DNA from: Massilia sp. R2A-15
Lineage (GTDB): Bacteria; Pseudomonadota; Gammaproteobacteria; Burkholderiales; Burkholderiaceae_D
Length of the DNA: 64,000 nucleotides
Assembly: GCF_030704305.1 (NCBI RefSeq)
Contig: NZ_CP131935.1
Coordinates: 62,001 to 126,000, forward strand
Direction of reading: 5' to 3'
Shown: one piece after another, positions 41,277 through 54,255 of the stretch
Position numbering within the stretch: position 1 is the first letter of the stretch
How the letters are laid out: each line of letters begins with the position of its first letter
Notes under the pieces: model-generated
Told to the model about the DNA's origin: nothing
Seen by the model: only the letters and a program-made list of their open reading frames with translations
Database searches by the model: none
Made by a program: the position numbers and the translations under genes

Positions 41277-42773
41277 TCAGAGCTCTCCATCCAGGCCGTC
41301 CTGGACCTGTTCGGCCGCGCGCAGAACCGCGCGCGCCTTGTTTTCGGTTTCCTGCCATTCCATCTCGGGGATCGAATCGGCCACGATGCCGGCTGCCGCC
41401 TGCACGTACAGCATGCCGTCCTTGATCACGCCGGTGCGGATCGCGATCGCCACGTCCATCTCGCCGCCGAAGCTCAGGTAGCCGCAGGCGCCGCCGTAGA
41501 TGCCGCGCTTGGTGGGCTCGAGTTCGTCGATGATCTCCATCGCCCGCACCTTCGGCGCGCCGGTCAGCGTCCCGGCGGGGAAGGTGGCGCGCAGCACGTC
41601 CAGGTTGGACATGCCGTCTTTCAGCTTGCCCTCGACGTTCGATACGATGTGCTGCACGTGCGAGTATTTTTCCACCACCAGACGCTCGGTGACGTTGACG
41701 CTGCCGGTCTGCGAGATGCGGCCGAGGTCGTTGCGCGCCAGGTCGATCAGCATTACGTGTTCGGCGATTTCCTTCGGGTCGGCCAGCAGCTCCTTCGACA
41801 GTTCGGCGTCGCGCTCGGGCGTGCTGCCGCGCGGACGGGTGCCGGCGATCGGGCGCAGCGTGACCTTCTTGCCGCCGTCCGGCGCGGTCTCGTTGCGCAC
41901 CAAAATCTCGGGCGAGGCACCGACGATCTGCATGTCGCCGAAATTGTAGTAGTACATGTACGGCGACGGATTCAGCGAACGCAGCGCGCGGTACAAGGTT
42001 AGCGGCGAATCGACGTAGGGCTTGCGGATGCGCTGGCCGATCTGCACCTGCATCAGGTCGCCGGCCATCACGTATTCGTGGGCGCGCGCCACCGCCTTCA
42101 GGTAGTCCGCCTTGTCGAAGTCGCGGATCGCCTCGGTGCGCACCGAGCTCGATGTGACCGGCGCATCGACGCCTCGCCGCAGCATCATGCGCAGGTCCTT
42201 CAGGCGCTGGCGCGCTTTCGCGTAGGCCTCGGGCTGGGTCGGGTCGGCGTACACGATCAGGTACAGCTTGCCCGACAGGTTGTCGATCACCGCCAGTTCT
42301 TCGGTGACCATCAGCTGGATGTCGGGCAGGCCCAGGTCGTCCTTCGGCGCACTGCCCGCCAGCTTGCGCTCGATGTGGCGCACGGTGTCGTAGCCGAAGT
42401 AGCCGGCCAGGCCGCCGCAGAAGCGCGGCAGGCCCGGACGCAGCGCCACCTTGAAGCGCGCCTGGAATGCTTCGATGAAGTCGAGCGGATTGCCTTCGTG
42501 GGTCTCGATCACGCTGCCGTTCCTGACGATCTCGGTGCGCGTGCCGAAGTTGCGCAGCACCGTGTTGGCGGGCAGGCCGATGAAGGAGTAGCGCCCGAAG
42601 CGCTCGCCGCCGACCACCGATTCGAGCAGGAAGGTGTTCTTGCCGGTGTTCTGGGTCTGGGCCAGCTTCAGGTACAGCGTGAGCGGGGTTTCGAGGTCGG
42701 CAAACGCTTCCGAGATGAGCGGAATGCGGTTGTAGCCTTCGTTGGCCAACGATTTGAATTCGAGTTCGGTCAT
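41277..42773 (-). CDS. trpE: Anthranilate synthase component I
   Basis: A 498-aa chorismate-using enzyme. The N-terminal tryptophan feedback region has [18 protein letters not shown]. The C-terminal chorismate-binding domain has [71 protein letters not shown] and [28 protein letters not shown]. It is the first structural gene after the leader peptide and attenuator. Confidence 0.97.
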   Translation of the reverse strand: MTELEFKSLANEGYNRIPLISEAFADLETPLTLYLKLAQTQNTGKNTFLLESVVGGERFGRYSFIGLPANTVLRNFGTRTEIVRNGSVIETHEGNPLDFIEAFQARFKVALRPGLPRFCGGLAGYFGYDTVRHIERKLAGSAPKDDLGLPDIQLMVTEELAVIDNLSGKLYLIVYADPTQPEAYAKARQRLKDLRMMLRRGVDAPVTSSSVRTEAIRDFDKADYLKAVARAHEYVMAGDLMQVQIGQRIRKPYVDSPLTLYRALRSLNPSPYMYYYNFGDMQIVGASPEILVRNETAPDGGKKVTLRPIAGTRPRGSTPERDAELSKELLADPKEIAEHVMLIDLARNDLGRISQTGSVNVTERLVVEKYSHVQHIVSNVEGKLKDGMSNLDVLRATFPAGTLTGAPKVRAMEIIDELEPTKRGIYGGACGYLSFGGEMDVAIAIRTGVIKDGMLYVQAAAGIVADSIPEMEWQETENKARAVLRAAEQVQDGLDGEL

Positions 42774-42818
42774 GCTTTTCTCCAGGCCGCCGGGGGAGGG
42801 ATGGCAGCGTTGGGTTTC

Positions 42819-42850
42819 AAAAAACCTGCCGGCGCGCGAGCGCAGGCAGC
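42819..42850 (-). terminator. trp attenuator (intrinsic terminator)
   Basis: On the minus strand, CTGCC..GGCAGG with a GC-rich inner stem and a run of six T, 46 bp before trpE and just after the Trp-rich leader peptide. This is the arrangement of a classical transcription attenuator. Confidence 0.88.
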
Positions 42851-42862
42851 AATCGACGGGGG

Positions 42863-42949
42863 TTACTTAGCCCAGGATTGCCAGCGTCGCCAAAGCCAGG
42901 CCTCAAGGGCGCCGGGTTGGTTGACAGTGTGTTTTTTGGTGAAAAACAT
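42863..42949 (-). CDS. trpL: trp operon leader peptide
   Basis: A 28-aa open frame starting [13 protein letters not shown] and rich in tryptophan at its end: Trp at 18, 20, 23 and 26, then AK and a TAA stop. It starts 11 bp after the gph stop and is followed by the terminator hairpin 13-44 bp downstream of its own stop. Ribosome stalling at the four Trp codons when charged tRNA-Trp is scarce would favour an antiterminator and allow trpE expression. There is no obvious ribosome site, so translation may be coupled to gph. Confidence 0.88.
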   Translation of the reverse strand: MFFTKKHTVNQPGALEAWLWRRWQSWAK

Positions 42950-42960
42950 GTGTGTTTGCG

Positions 42961-43659
42961 TCAGTTTGCGGTGTGGTTATGCGAACTTATCAGGGTTGCC
43001 GCTTGCAGCAGCGATTCCACTATACCATCGGATTCGATTTCGTGTACAGGCTGCCCGTGGTTATAACCATATGGCACAGTGAGCACGAAGCAGCCGGCCG
43101 CGCGCGCCGCTTCGGCGTCGTTCGACGAGTCGCCAATCGCCACCACCTGCCCAGGGGGCAGCGCGAAATCGGCGCACACCTGCAGCAGCGGCATCGGGTC
43201 GGGCTTCTTGCGCGGCAGGCACTCGCCGCCGTAGACAACTTCAAAATAGGACGCGAGGCCCTTCTTTTCCAGCAGCGGCGCGGCAAACGCGATCGGCTTG
43301 TTGGTCACGCAGGCCATGCGCAGGCCCATGGACTTCATGGCATCGAGGCCGGCCAGCACGCCGTCGTACAGCGCGCTGTGGTCCCCGTTGATGGCGAGGT
43401 AGTGGCGCTGGTAGGCGGCCATCGCGTCGCTGATGCGCTGCTCCACGCCGGCCCCATCGAAATCGATCGCCAGCACGCCGCGGATCAGGTTCTCCGAGCC
43501 TTTGCCCACCAGCTGCTCGATGCGCTCGTGGCTGATGGCGTCCAGGCCGAAGTCCGCGCGCATGCGGTTGATCGCCACGTGGAAGTCCGGCACCGTGTCG
43601 AGCATGGTGCCGTCCAGGTCCACGATCACGCCGCGGATCGCCGCGTGCCCGGCTTTCAT
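42961..43659 (-). CDS. gph: Phosphoglycolate phosphatase
   Basis: A 232-aa HAD hydrolase that removes 2-phosphoglycolate. Motif I is VIVDLDGTMLDT (nucleophile Asp), motif II VTNK, motif III KKPDPMPLL with its Lys, and motif IV IGDSSNDAEAARAAGC. The ATG touches the rpe stop, showing cotranscription. As in many betaproteobacteria it lies between rpe and trpE. Confidence 0.93.
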   Translation of the reverse strand: MKAGHAAIRGVIVDLDGTMLDTVPDFHVAINRMRADFGLDAISHERIEQLVGKGSENLIRGVLAIDFDGAGVEQRISDAMAAYQRHYLAINGDHSALYDGVLAGLDAMKSMGLRMACVTNKPIAFAAPLLEKKGLASYFEVVYGGECLPRKKPDPMPLLQVCADFALPPGQVVAIGDSSNDAEAARAAGCFVLTVPYGYNHGQPVHEIESDGIVESLLQAATLISSHNHTAN

Positions 43660-44331
43660 TTACTTGCCGACCTTGGCCAGTTCGGCGCGCATCGCGTCGA
43701 TCACGCCCTTGTAGTCGGGCTGGCCGAAGATCGCCGAGCCGGCCACGAAGGTGTCGGCGCCAGCTTCCGCTGCGGCGGCGATGTTGTCGACCTTGATGCC
43801 GCCGTCGACTTCCAGCAGGATGTCGCGGCCCGATTCGTTGATCATGCGGCGCGCGATCGTCAGCTTCTTGAGCGCTTCGCCGATGAACGACTGGCCGCCG
43901 AAGCCAGGGTTCACCGACATGATGAGGATCATGTCGATCTTGTCCATCACGTGGTTCAGGTAGTGCATCGGGGTGCCCGGGTTGAACACCAGGCCGGCCT
44001 TGCAGCCGCTGTCGCGGATCAGCTGCAGGGTGCGGTCGATGTGCTCGGACGCTTCAGGGTGGAAGGTGATGATGTCGGCGCCGGCCTTGGCGAAGTCCGG
44101 GATGATGCGGTCGACCGGCTTGACCATCAGGTGCACGTCGATCGGCACCTGCACGTGCGGGCGGATCGCCTGGCATACCAGCGGGCCGATGGTCAGGTTC
44201 GGCACATAATGGTTGTCCATCACGTCGAAGTGGATGATGTCGGCGCCGGCGGCGACGACGTTGCGCACTTCCTCGCCGAGACGGGCGAAGTCGGCGGACA
44301 GGATGCTGGGGGCGATCTGGAATTTGGTCAT
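43660..44331 (-). CDS. rpe: Ribulose-phosphate 3-epimerase
   Basis: A 223-aa TIM barrel converting ribulose 5-phosphate and xylulose 5-phosphate. It has [17 protein letters not shown], the metal-binding [42 protein letters not shown] and [14 protein letters not shown] 44331 is the family start; the frame extends four codons upstream. It is divergent from apaG with about 150 bp between them. Confidence 0.96.
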   Translation of the reverse strand: MTKFQIAPSILSADFARLGEEVRNVVAAGADIIHFDVMDNHYVPNLTIGPLVCQAIRPHVQVPIDVHLMVKPVDRIIPDFAKAGADIITFHPEASEHIDRTLQLIRDSGCKAGLVFNPGTPMHYLNHVMDKIDMILIMSVNPGFGGQSFIGEALKKLTIARRMINESGRDILLEVDGGIKVDNIAAAAEAGADTFVAGSAIFGQPDYKGVIDAMRAELAKVGK

Positions 44332-44482
44332 GGCAAAGTGCAAAGCAAAAAAATGGAATGCGCTATTTTACGCTGTTGCCGGCCGTTGCCTTGCGCGCCA
44401 GCCGGTTTTGTTGTGCAATGTATGATGGATGTCCCGGCCACGCTGCCGATGCATCTAATCAACAACAATACGAGGAAACGCG

Positions 44483-44857
44483 ATGGCCGCCTACGACTTT
44501 ACTGTTTCCGTCAGGACTCAATACATCCCGGAGCAGTCCGACCCGGACCGCACCAATTACGTGTTCACCTATTCGATCACGATCAAGAACACCGGCACCG
44601 TGGCCGCGCAGCTGATTTCGCGACACTGGGTCATCACGGACGCCAACAACCATATTCAGGAAGTGCGCGGGCTCGGCGTGGTCGGCCACCAGCCGCTGCT
44701 GCAGCCGGGCGAGCAGTTCGAATACACCAGCGGCACCCAGCTGGCGACGCCGCAAGGCTCGATGACCGGCGAATACTTCTGCGTCGCTGAAGACGGCCAC
44801 CGGTTCGAGGCAACGATCCCGGAGTTCGTGCTCACCATGCCGCACACGCTGCACTGA
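44483..44857 (+). CDS. apaG: ApaG protein
   Basis: A 124-aa fibronectin-III-like fold protein linked in enterobacteria to Co2+/Mg2+ homeostasis and diadenosine tetraphosphate metabolism. Typical segments are QYIPEQSDPDRTNYVFTYSITIKN, SRHWVITDANNHIQEVRGLGVVGHQPLLQPGE, YTSGTQLATPQGSMTGEY and a FVLTMPHTLH end. AGGAAACGCG precedes the ATG. Confidence 0.95.
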   Translation: MAAYDFTVSVRTQYIPEQSDPDRTNYVFTYSITIKNTGTVAAQLISRHWVITDANNHIQEVRGLGVVGHQPLLQPGEQFEYTSGTQLATPQGSMTGEYFCVAEDGHRFEATIPEFVLTMPHTLH

Positions 44858-44977
44858 TCAGCGCTTTTCGTCTTCGGATTCGTCGTGGCCGGGCTTCGGC
44901 CCCTGGTACATGGTCCACCACACGATAAACACCAGCAGGCACATCGCCACGCCTGCTTCCAGAATTAATAGCCACAT
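44858..44977 (-). CDS. 39-aa single-pass membrane peptide
   Basis: Starts at ATG 44977 with AAGGATAATT upstream and ends right at the apaG stop on the other strand. It is one membrane helix (WLLILEAGVAMCLLVFIVWWTMY) followed by a charged tail (QGPKPGHDESEDEKR). Function unknown. Its start is only 10 bp from that of mltA on the opposite strand, so the two ribosome-site regions overlap. Confidence 0.7.
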   Translation of the reverse strand: MWLLILEAGVAMCLLVFIVWWTMYQGPKPGHDESEDEKR

Positions 44978-44987
44978 AATTATCCTT

Positions 44988-46193
44988 ATGATTTCTACTC
45001 GCCGCAGTTTACTCGCTTCGCTGGGCGCCGTCGCCCTCGCAATGTCAGCCTGCACCACGGCGCCGCCCAAACCGGAGCCGCGCCCGCCGGTGGTCATGCC
45101 CACGCCTGTGGGCCCGACCGCGGTTCCCGCGCCGGCTCCGGTTGCCACGCCGCTGATGACGCCGACCACCTTCGAAGCGCTGCCCGGCTGGCAGCAGGAC
45201 GACCTGCGCGAAGCCTGGCCGGCCTTCGTCAACTCCTGCAAGGTCCTGGTGCGCAAGGATGACTGGCGCGAGGCGTGCACCGCGTCGGCTGGCGTTGATC
45301 CGGCCGACGGCGCCGCGATCCGCGCCTTCTTCGAAAGCCGCTTCGTGCCGAACCAGGTGCGTGCGGCCGACGGCGCCGACACGGGCCTGATCACCGGCTA
45401 TTACGAGCCGATGCTGCGCGGCGCCCGCAAGCGCGGCGGATCGTTCCAGACCCCTCTGTATAAGGTGCCGGACGATCTGCTGACCGTCGACCTGGGCGGC
45501 GTGTATCCGGAGCTGAAGAACATGCGCCTGCGCGGCCGGCTGGTCGGCAAGAAGGTGGTCCCGTACAACACCCGCGCGGAGATCGAGCGCGCCGTCATGC
45601 CGGGCAAGGAGCTGCTGTGGGTGGACGATCCGGTCGAGGCGTTCTTCCTCGAGGTGCAGGGATCGGGCCGCGTGCAGCTGATGGACACCGGCGAAATCGT
45701 GCGCGTGGCGTTCGCCGACCAGAACGGCCATCCGTACAAGGCAATCGGCCGCTGGCTGGTCGAGCAGGGCGAGCTGCCGGCGGCGCAGGTGTCCGCGCAG
45801 AGCATCAAGTCCTGGATCGCCAGCCATCCGGAGCGCCGCCAGGAACTGTTCAACGCCAACCCGAGCTACATCTTCTTCAAGGAGGAGCGTCTGCCCGATC
45901 CGTCGGTCGGCCCGAAAGGCGCGCTCGGCGTGCCGCTGACGCCTGCGCGCTCGGTGGCGGTGGACCAGCAGTTCCTGCCGCTCGGGGCGCCAATCTGGCT
46001 GGCGACCACGCGCGCCGGCAGCGAGGCGCCGATGCAGCGCCTGATGATGGGGCAGGATACCGGCGGCGCGATCCGCGGCGCGGTGCGGGCCGACTTCTTC
46101 TACGGCTTCGGCAAGGATGCGGCGGACAGCGCCGGCCTGATGAAGCAGCGCGGCCAGATATGGGTGCTGCTGCCGAAGGCCGCGGCGCGCTGA
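44988..46193 (+). CDS. mltA: Membrane-bound lytic murein transglycosylase A
   Basis: A 401-aa lipoprotein that cleaves peptidoglycan glycan strands. N-terminal MISTRRSLLASLGAVALAMSAC lipobox, Pro-rich linker (about 25-65), MltA domain with TGYYEPMLRGARKRGGSFQTPLY, VQGSGRVQL, and the 3D domain with catalytic Asp in MGQDTGGAIRGAVRADFFYG. The ATG at 44988 puts the lipobox cysteine at a normal distance. Confidence 0.93.
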   Translation: MISTRRSLLASLGAVALAMSACTTAPPKPEPRPPVVMPTPVGPTAVPAPAPVATPLMTPTTFEALPGWQQDDLREAWPAFVNSCKVLVRKDDWREACTASAGVDPADGAAIRAFFESRFVPNQVRAADGADTGLITGYYEPMLRGARKRGGSFQTPLYKVPDDLLTVDLGGVYPELKNMRLRGRLVGKKVVPYNTRAEIERAVMPGKELLWVDDPVEAFFLEVQGSGRVQLMDTGEIVRVAFADQNGHPYKAIGRWLVEQGELPAAQVSAQSIKSWIASHPERRQELFNANPSYIFFKEERLPDPSVGPKGALGVPLTPARSVAVDQQFLPLGAPIWLATTRAGSEAPMQRLMMGQDTGGAIRGAVRADFFYGFGKDAADSAGLMKQRGQIWVLLPKAAAR

Positions 46194-46244
46194 CCGGCTA
46201 CAATCGCGGATTGACTTCTTCACAAACATAAGAGGGGATAGCCC

Positions 46245-47021
46245 ATGGAATACACAGACCTGCTGATCGAGACCCACGGCCGCGTGGCCGTGATCCGCCT
46301 GAACCGTCCGAAGGCGCTCAACGCCCTGAACGACAACATGATGAACGAGCTCGGTCACGCGCTCTACAAGTTCGATGCCGACAAGGACATCGGCTGCATC
46401 GTCCTGACCGGCAGCGAAAAGGCCTTTGCAGCCGGCGCCGATATCGCGGCGATGGCGGAGTACACCTACGCCGACACCTACCCGGACAACTACATCGGCC
46501 GCAACTGGGAGCACATCCTCAACGTGAGGAAGCCGGTGATCGGCGCGGTGGCCGGCTTCTGCCTGGGCGGCGGCTGCGAACTGGCGATGATGTGCGACTT
46601 CCTGATCGCCGCCGACAGCGCGCGCTTCGGCCAGCCTGAAATCAAGGTCGGCGTCACGCCCGGCGCCGGCGGCACGCAGCGCCTTCCGCGCACCATCGGC
46701 AAATCGAAGGCGATGGACCTGCTGCTGACGGCGCGCATGATCGACTCCGCGGAAGCCGAGCGCACCGGACTGGTGTCGCGCGTGGTCCCGGCTGACAAGC
46801 TGATGGAAGAGGCGATCGCGGCGGCCACGGTTGTCGCGTCGATGTCGGTCAGTGTCGCGATGGCGATCAAGGACAGCGTCAACCGCGCCTTCGAGACCAC
46901 CCTGACCGAAGGCGTGCGCTACGAGCGCCGCTATTTCCACGCCGCGTTCGGCACGCCGGCGCAGAAGGAGGGCATGTCGGCCTTCCTGGCCAAGCGTCCG
47001 CCGAACTTCGGCGGGCTGTAG
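46245..47021 (+). CDS. Enoyl-CoA hydratase
   Basis: A 258-aa crotonase-fold enzyme hydrating trans-2-enoyl-CoA in fatty-acid breakdown. The oxyanion-hole motifs are [10 protein letters not shown] and [17 protein letters not shown], and catalytic glutamates are in CELAM and [22 protein letters not shown]. The full sequence is close to the FadB-type short-chain hydratase (PaaF/Ech) length. GAGGGGATAGCCC precedes the ATG. Confidence 0.93.
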   Translation: MEYTDLLIETHGRVAVIRLNRPKALNALNDNMMNELGHALYKFDADKDIGCIVLTGSEKAFAAGADIAAMAEYTYADTYPDNYIGRNWEHILNVRKPVIGAVAGFCLGGGCELAMMCDFLIAADSARFGQPEIKVGVTPGAGGTQRLPRTIGKSKAMDLLLTARMIDSAEAERTGLVSRVVPADKLMEEAIAAATVVASMSVSVAMAIKDSVNRAFETTLTEGVRYERRYFHAAFGTPAQKEGMSAFLAKRPPNFGGL

Positions 47022-47039
47022 CCGGACGCCAGGCCACCC

Positions 47040-48560
47040 ATGCGCGCGCGGTGGCTTGCTGCCGGCCTGTTGGCCGCGATCCTGAGCGCCGGTTGCGCCG
47101 GCCTGCCTTCGCTGGAAGGGCGCGGCGCATCGAGGGCATTCACCGACACGGCGGGCGCGCCGCTTGGGATGGCGGTAGCGCCGCTGGTCGCGGCCCATCC
47201 CGGGCAGTCCGGGGTGTACGCGCTGGCCGACGGACGCGATGCGTTCGCCGCCAGGGCGGTCCTGGCGAATGCGGCCACGCGCAGCCTCGACATTCAATAC
47301 TACATCTGGCGCAACGACATTACCGGCGCGCTGCTGTTCGATGTCTTGCGCACCGCTGCGGCCCGCGGCGTTCGGGTGCGGCTCCTGCTGGACGATAACA
47401 ACACGTCCGGGCTCGATGCCACTCTGGCGCAGCTCGACGCCCATCCGAATATCGAAGTGCGCCTGTTTAATCCGTTTGCGATGCGGCGCGCGCGCCTGCT
47501 CGGCTATCTCACCGACTTCGCGCGCCTGAACCGGCGCATGCACAATAAATCGTTCACCATCGATGGCCAGGCGACCATCATCGGCGGGCGCAATATCGGC
47601 GACGAATACTTTGGCGCCGCCGGCGACGTGCTGTTTTCGGACCTCGATGTGCTGGCCGTCGGCCCGGTGGTGCGATCGGTATCGGACGATTTCGATCGTT
47701 ATTGGAACAGCGCGTCGGCGTATCCGCTGAAGCTGATCGTCGCCGCGCCGGATGCCGCGGTCGCCTCGGCATCGATCGAACCGGCGCCGGCGGCGCAAGC
47801 CTATCTGGTGGCGATGCGCGAATCGAACTTCGTCGCCGAGCTGGTCGCACGCCACCTTCCGCTCGAGTGGGCTGCGACCCGCCTGGTCAGCGACGATCCC
47901 GCCAAGGCGCTGGAGCGGGAGGCGCGGGAGAGCCGGGTCGGACCGCAGCTGAGGGAATCGATCGGCGAACCCGCGCGCAGCGTCGATCTGGTGTCCTCGT
48001 ATTTTGTGCCTGGGAAAACCGGCACCGAAGCGTTGTCGGCGCTTGCCGTACGCGGAGTCGCGGTGCGCGTGCTGACCAACTCGCTGGAGGCCACCGACGT
48101 CGCCGCGGTGCATGCGGGCTATGCCAAGTGGCGCAAGCCTTTGCTGGCGGCCGGCGTGAAGCTTTACGAATTGCGCCGCTCCTGGCCGCAGGATGTCGGC
48201 CCCAGGCTGGCCGGCTCGCTGGGCAGTTCGGGATCGAGCCTGCATGCCAAGACCTTCGCGGTCGATGGCGAACGCGTATTTGTCGGGTCCTTCAATTTCG
48301 ATCCGCGATCGGCGCGCCTGAATACGGAGATGGGGCTGGTGATCGACAGCCCCGCCATGGCGCGGCAACTGGCGGCGACGCTCGATCGCAGTGTCGCCGA
48401 GCGGGCCTACGAAGTGCGCCTGGCTCCGGATGGCCGCTTGTACTGGATCGAGCGAAAGCAAGGCGTCGCAATCCGCCACGACACCGAACCAGGCGCGAGC
48501 TTCTGGCGCAGGGTGGCTGTGCAGGTCCTGTCGTGGCTGCCGATCGATTGGCTGTTGTGA
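47040..48560 (+). CDS. Phospholipase D family protein (cardiolipin-synthase-like), lipoprotein
   Basis: A 506-aa PLD superfamily protein with two HxK motifs: HNKSFTIDGQATIIGGRN and HAKTFAVDGERVFVGSFNFDPRS. The N-terminus is a lipoprotein signal (LLAAILSAGCAG). This is the ClsC/YmdC-like arrangement, so phosphatidyl transfer or phospholipid hydrolysis at the envelope is likely. It starts 18 bp after the hydratase gene and is the last gene before the rRNA operon. Confidence 0.88.
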   Translation: MRARWLAAGLLAAILSAGCAGLPSLEGRGASRAFTDTAGAPLGMAVAPLVAAHPGQSGVYALADGRDAFAARAVLANAATRSLDIQYYIWRNDITGALLFDVLRTAAARGVRVRLLLDDNNTSGLDATLAQLDAHPNIEVRLFNPFAMRRARLLGYLTDFARLNRRMHNKSFTIDGQATIIGGRNIGDEYFGAAGDVLFSDLDVLAVGPVVRSVSDDFDRYWNSASAYPLKLIVAAPDAAVASASIEPAPAAQAYLVAMRESNFVAELVARHLPLEWAATRLVSDDPAKALEREARESRVGPQLRESIGEPARSVDLVSSYFVPGKTGTEALSALAVRGVAVRVLTNSLEATDVAAVHAGYAKWRKPLLAAGVKLYELRRSWPQDVGPRLAGSLGSSGSSLHAKTFAVDGERVFVGSFNFDPRSARLNTEMGLVIDSPAMARQLAATLDRSVAERAYEVRLAPDGRLYWIERKQGVAIRHDTEPGASFWRRVAVQVLSWLPIDWLL

Positions 48561-48570
48561 CAGAAAAGCC

Positions 48571-48599
48571 TTGCAGGCTATTTCGGCGTTTGCTATAGT
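48571..48599 (+). promoter_or_regulatory. rRNA operon promoter P1
   Basis: TTGCAG, 17-bp spacer, TATAGT, followed by a GC-rich CCCCGC..GCGGGG stretch. It starts 10 bp after the preceding gene stop. Confidence 0.7.
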
Positions 48600-48677
48600 T
48601 CGCCTCCCCGCAAATCGCGGGGCGCTTTGAAGGTGTAGCGGAGGTCTCGGACCGAAGCGGCACACGAAAAAAAGGGC

Positions 48678-48706
48678 GTGACAGGATCGGCGAAATGCTT
48701 CATAAT
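48678..48706 (+). promoter_or_regulatory. rRNA operon promoter P2
   Basis: GTGACA, 17-bp spacer, CATAAT. A boxA-like TTCTTTAACA follows at 48771-48780, as expected for the antitermination leader. No gene lies between 48561 and the 16S start. Confidence 0.65.
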
Positions 48707-48946
48707 CTCGCCTCTCTGCTGATGAACACAACGCTTCATCGAAACGCAGGGCAAGCAGTACCGAACAAAGTTCTTTAACAATTAACAGTCGATAAGTGTG
48801 GGCGTTTGATGAAGGTGCCAGTGACTTCGGTCACTGAATACTTAAATTATCAAATGTTCACAAAAAAGAAATATAGGCGCTACGAAAGTAGTGGCCTGTC
48901 AGTATTTTGAGTGAGCGATCTGTCCGCAAGGACATTAAACAGAGAT

Positions 48947-50479
<1,533 letters not shown>

Positions 50480-50556
50480 GAGTTGCACTAGGCAGAGATG
50501 CCAATCATTGAGCGTCCACTCTTATCGACTGTTAATAAAGATAAAGAACAGCATTT

Positions 50557-50633
50557 GGGGCTGTAGCTCAGCTGGTTAGAGCACCGTGTTGATAACGCGG
50601 GGGTCGTTGGTTCGAGTCCAACCAGCCCTACCA
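50557..50633 (+). tRNA. tRNA-Ile (GAT)
   Basis: A 77-nt cloverleaf in the 16S-23S spacer: GGGGCTG acceptor paired with CAGCCCT, anticodon loop TTGATAA, encoded CCA. Confidence 0.97.
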
Positions 50634-50654
50634 GTTTTAGCGCGTATTACCCAC

Positions 50655-50730
50655 GGGGGATTAGCTCAGCTGGGAGAGCACCTGCTTTGCAAGCAGGGGG
50701 TCGTCGGTTCGATCCCGTCATCCTCCACCA
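50655..50730 (+). tRNA. tRNA-Ala (TGC)
   Basis: A 76-nt cloverleaf with anticodon loop TTTGCAA, T arm GGTTCGATCCC and encoded CCA, 21 bp after tRNA-Ile. Confidence 0.97.
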
Positions 50731-50802
50731 AAAGTTCAAACGTAAATCAGCGCAGATGGCGCCGGGATTTAGGTTTGATCTTTTAGAGATTAATTGCTGT
50801 TC

Positions 50803-50814
50803 GTTCTTTAACAA
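50803..50814 (+). promoter_or_regulatory. boxA-like antitermination element before 23S
   Basis: GTTCTTTAACAAT repeats the boxA-like sequence of the 16S leader (48770-48782). Confidence 0.55.
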
Positions 50815-50958
50815 TCTGGAAGAAGTAAAGTTTTATGTCAATCTGTGAAAGCAGTTTGGCAGGGTAATGATTGTATGTATCAAAACAAGCAACAACGCTG
50901 TACTTTCTTATCTCTGTAGCGTCTTTCGGCTTAGTCGGCTGAGAGGTTAACGTTATAG

Positions 50959-53832
<2,874 letters not shown>

Positions 53833-53969
53833 TAACCTTAGCAGGTACAGAGATGAGAAAGACCGTTGTGGCTTGTTCTGATTCATACTCATTACCCAGT
53901 AATACGAAACTTACTTTTTCCAGATTCTAGGAATTGCTGCCCAATCGGGAGCAAGGCCTGTACAAGTTA

Positions 53970-54085
53970 TGCCTGATGACCATAGTAACTCGGTACCACC
54001 CCTTCCCATCCCGAACAGGACCGTGAAACGAGATTACGCCGATGATAGTGCTGCAACCAGTGTGAAAGTAGGTTATCGTCAGGCT
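53970..54085 (+). rRNA. rrf: 5S ribosomal RNA
   Basis: About 116 nt from TGCCTGATGACC to GTCAGGCT, whose ends pair. It contains CCCATCCCGAACAGG and GTGAAACG-type conserved loops. Confidence 0.94.
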
Positions 54086-54096
54086 AGTTACAAGAG

Positions 54097-54129
54097 AAAA
54101 ACCCAAGCAGAAATGCTTGGGTTTTTTTT
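54097..54129 (+). terminator. rRNA operon terminator
   Basis: AACCCAAGC-agaaat-GCTTGGGTT followed by a run of eight T, 12 bp after the 5S gene. Confidence 0.92.
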
Positions 54130-54255
54130 CGTCTGGCGGTTTTGGGGGAAAGTGCTCCCGCTTGCGGGCCAGACCCGGTCGGAAATGCTTCAAATCAAGC
54201 TCTTTCCTGAGAAAGCAGGCACTATCTGACTTTCTCTTCAGAAAGGACGCCGCAG

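Noticed and set aside
45045..48731. Minus-strand frame of 1228 codons
   Set aside because: It spans three well-supported plus-strand genes, has shadow-type composition and no ribosome site.
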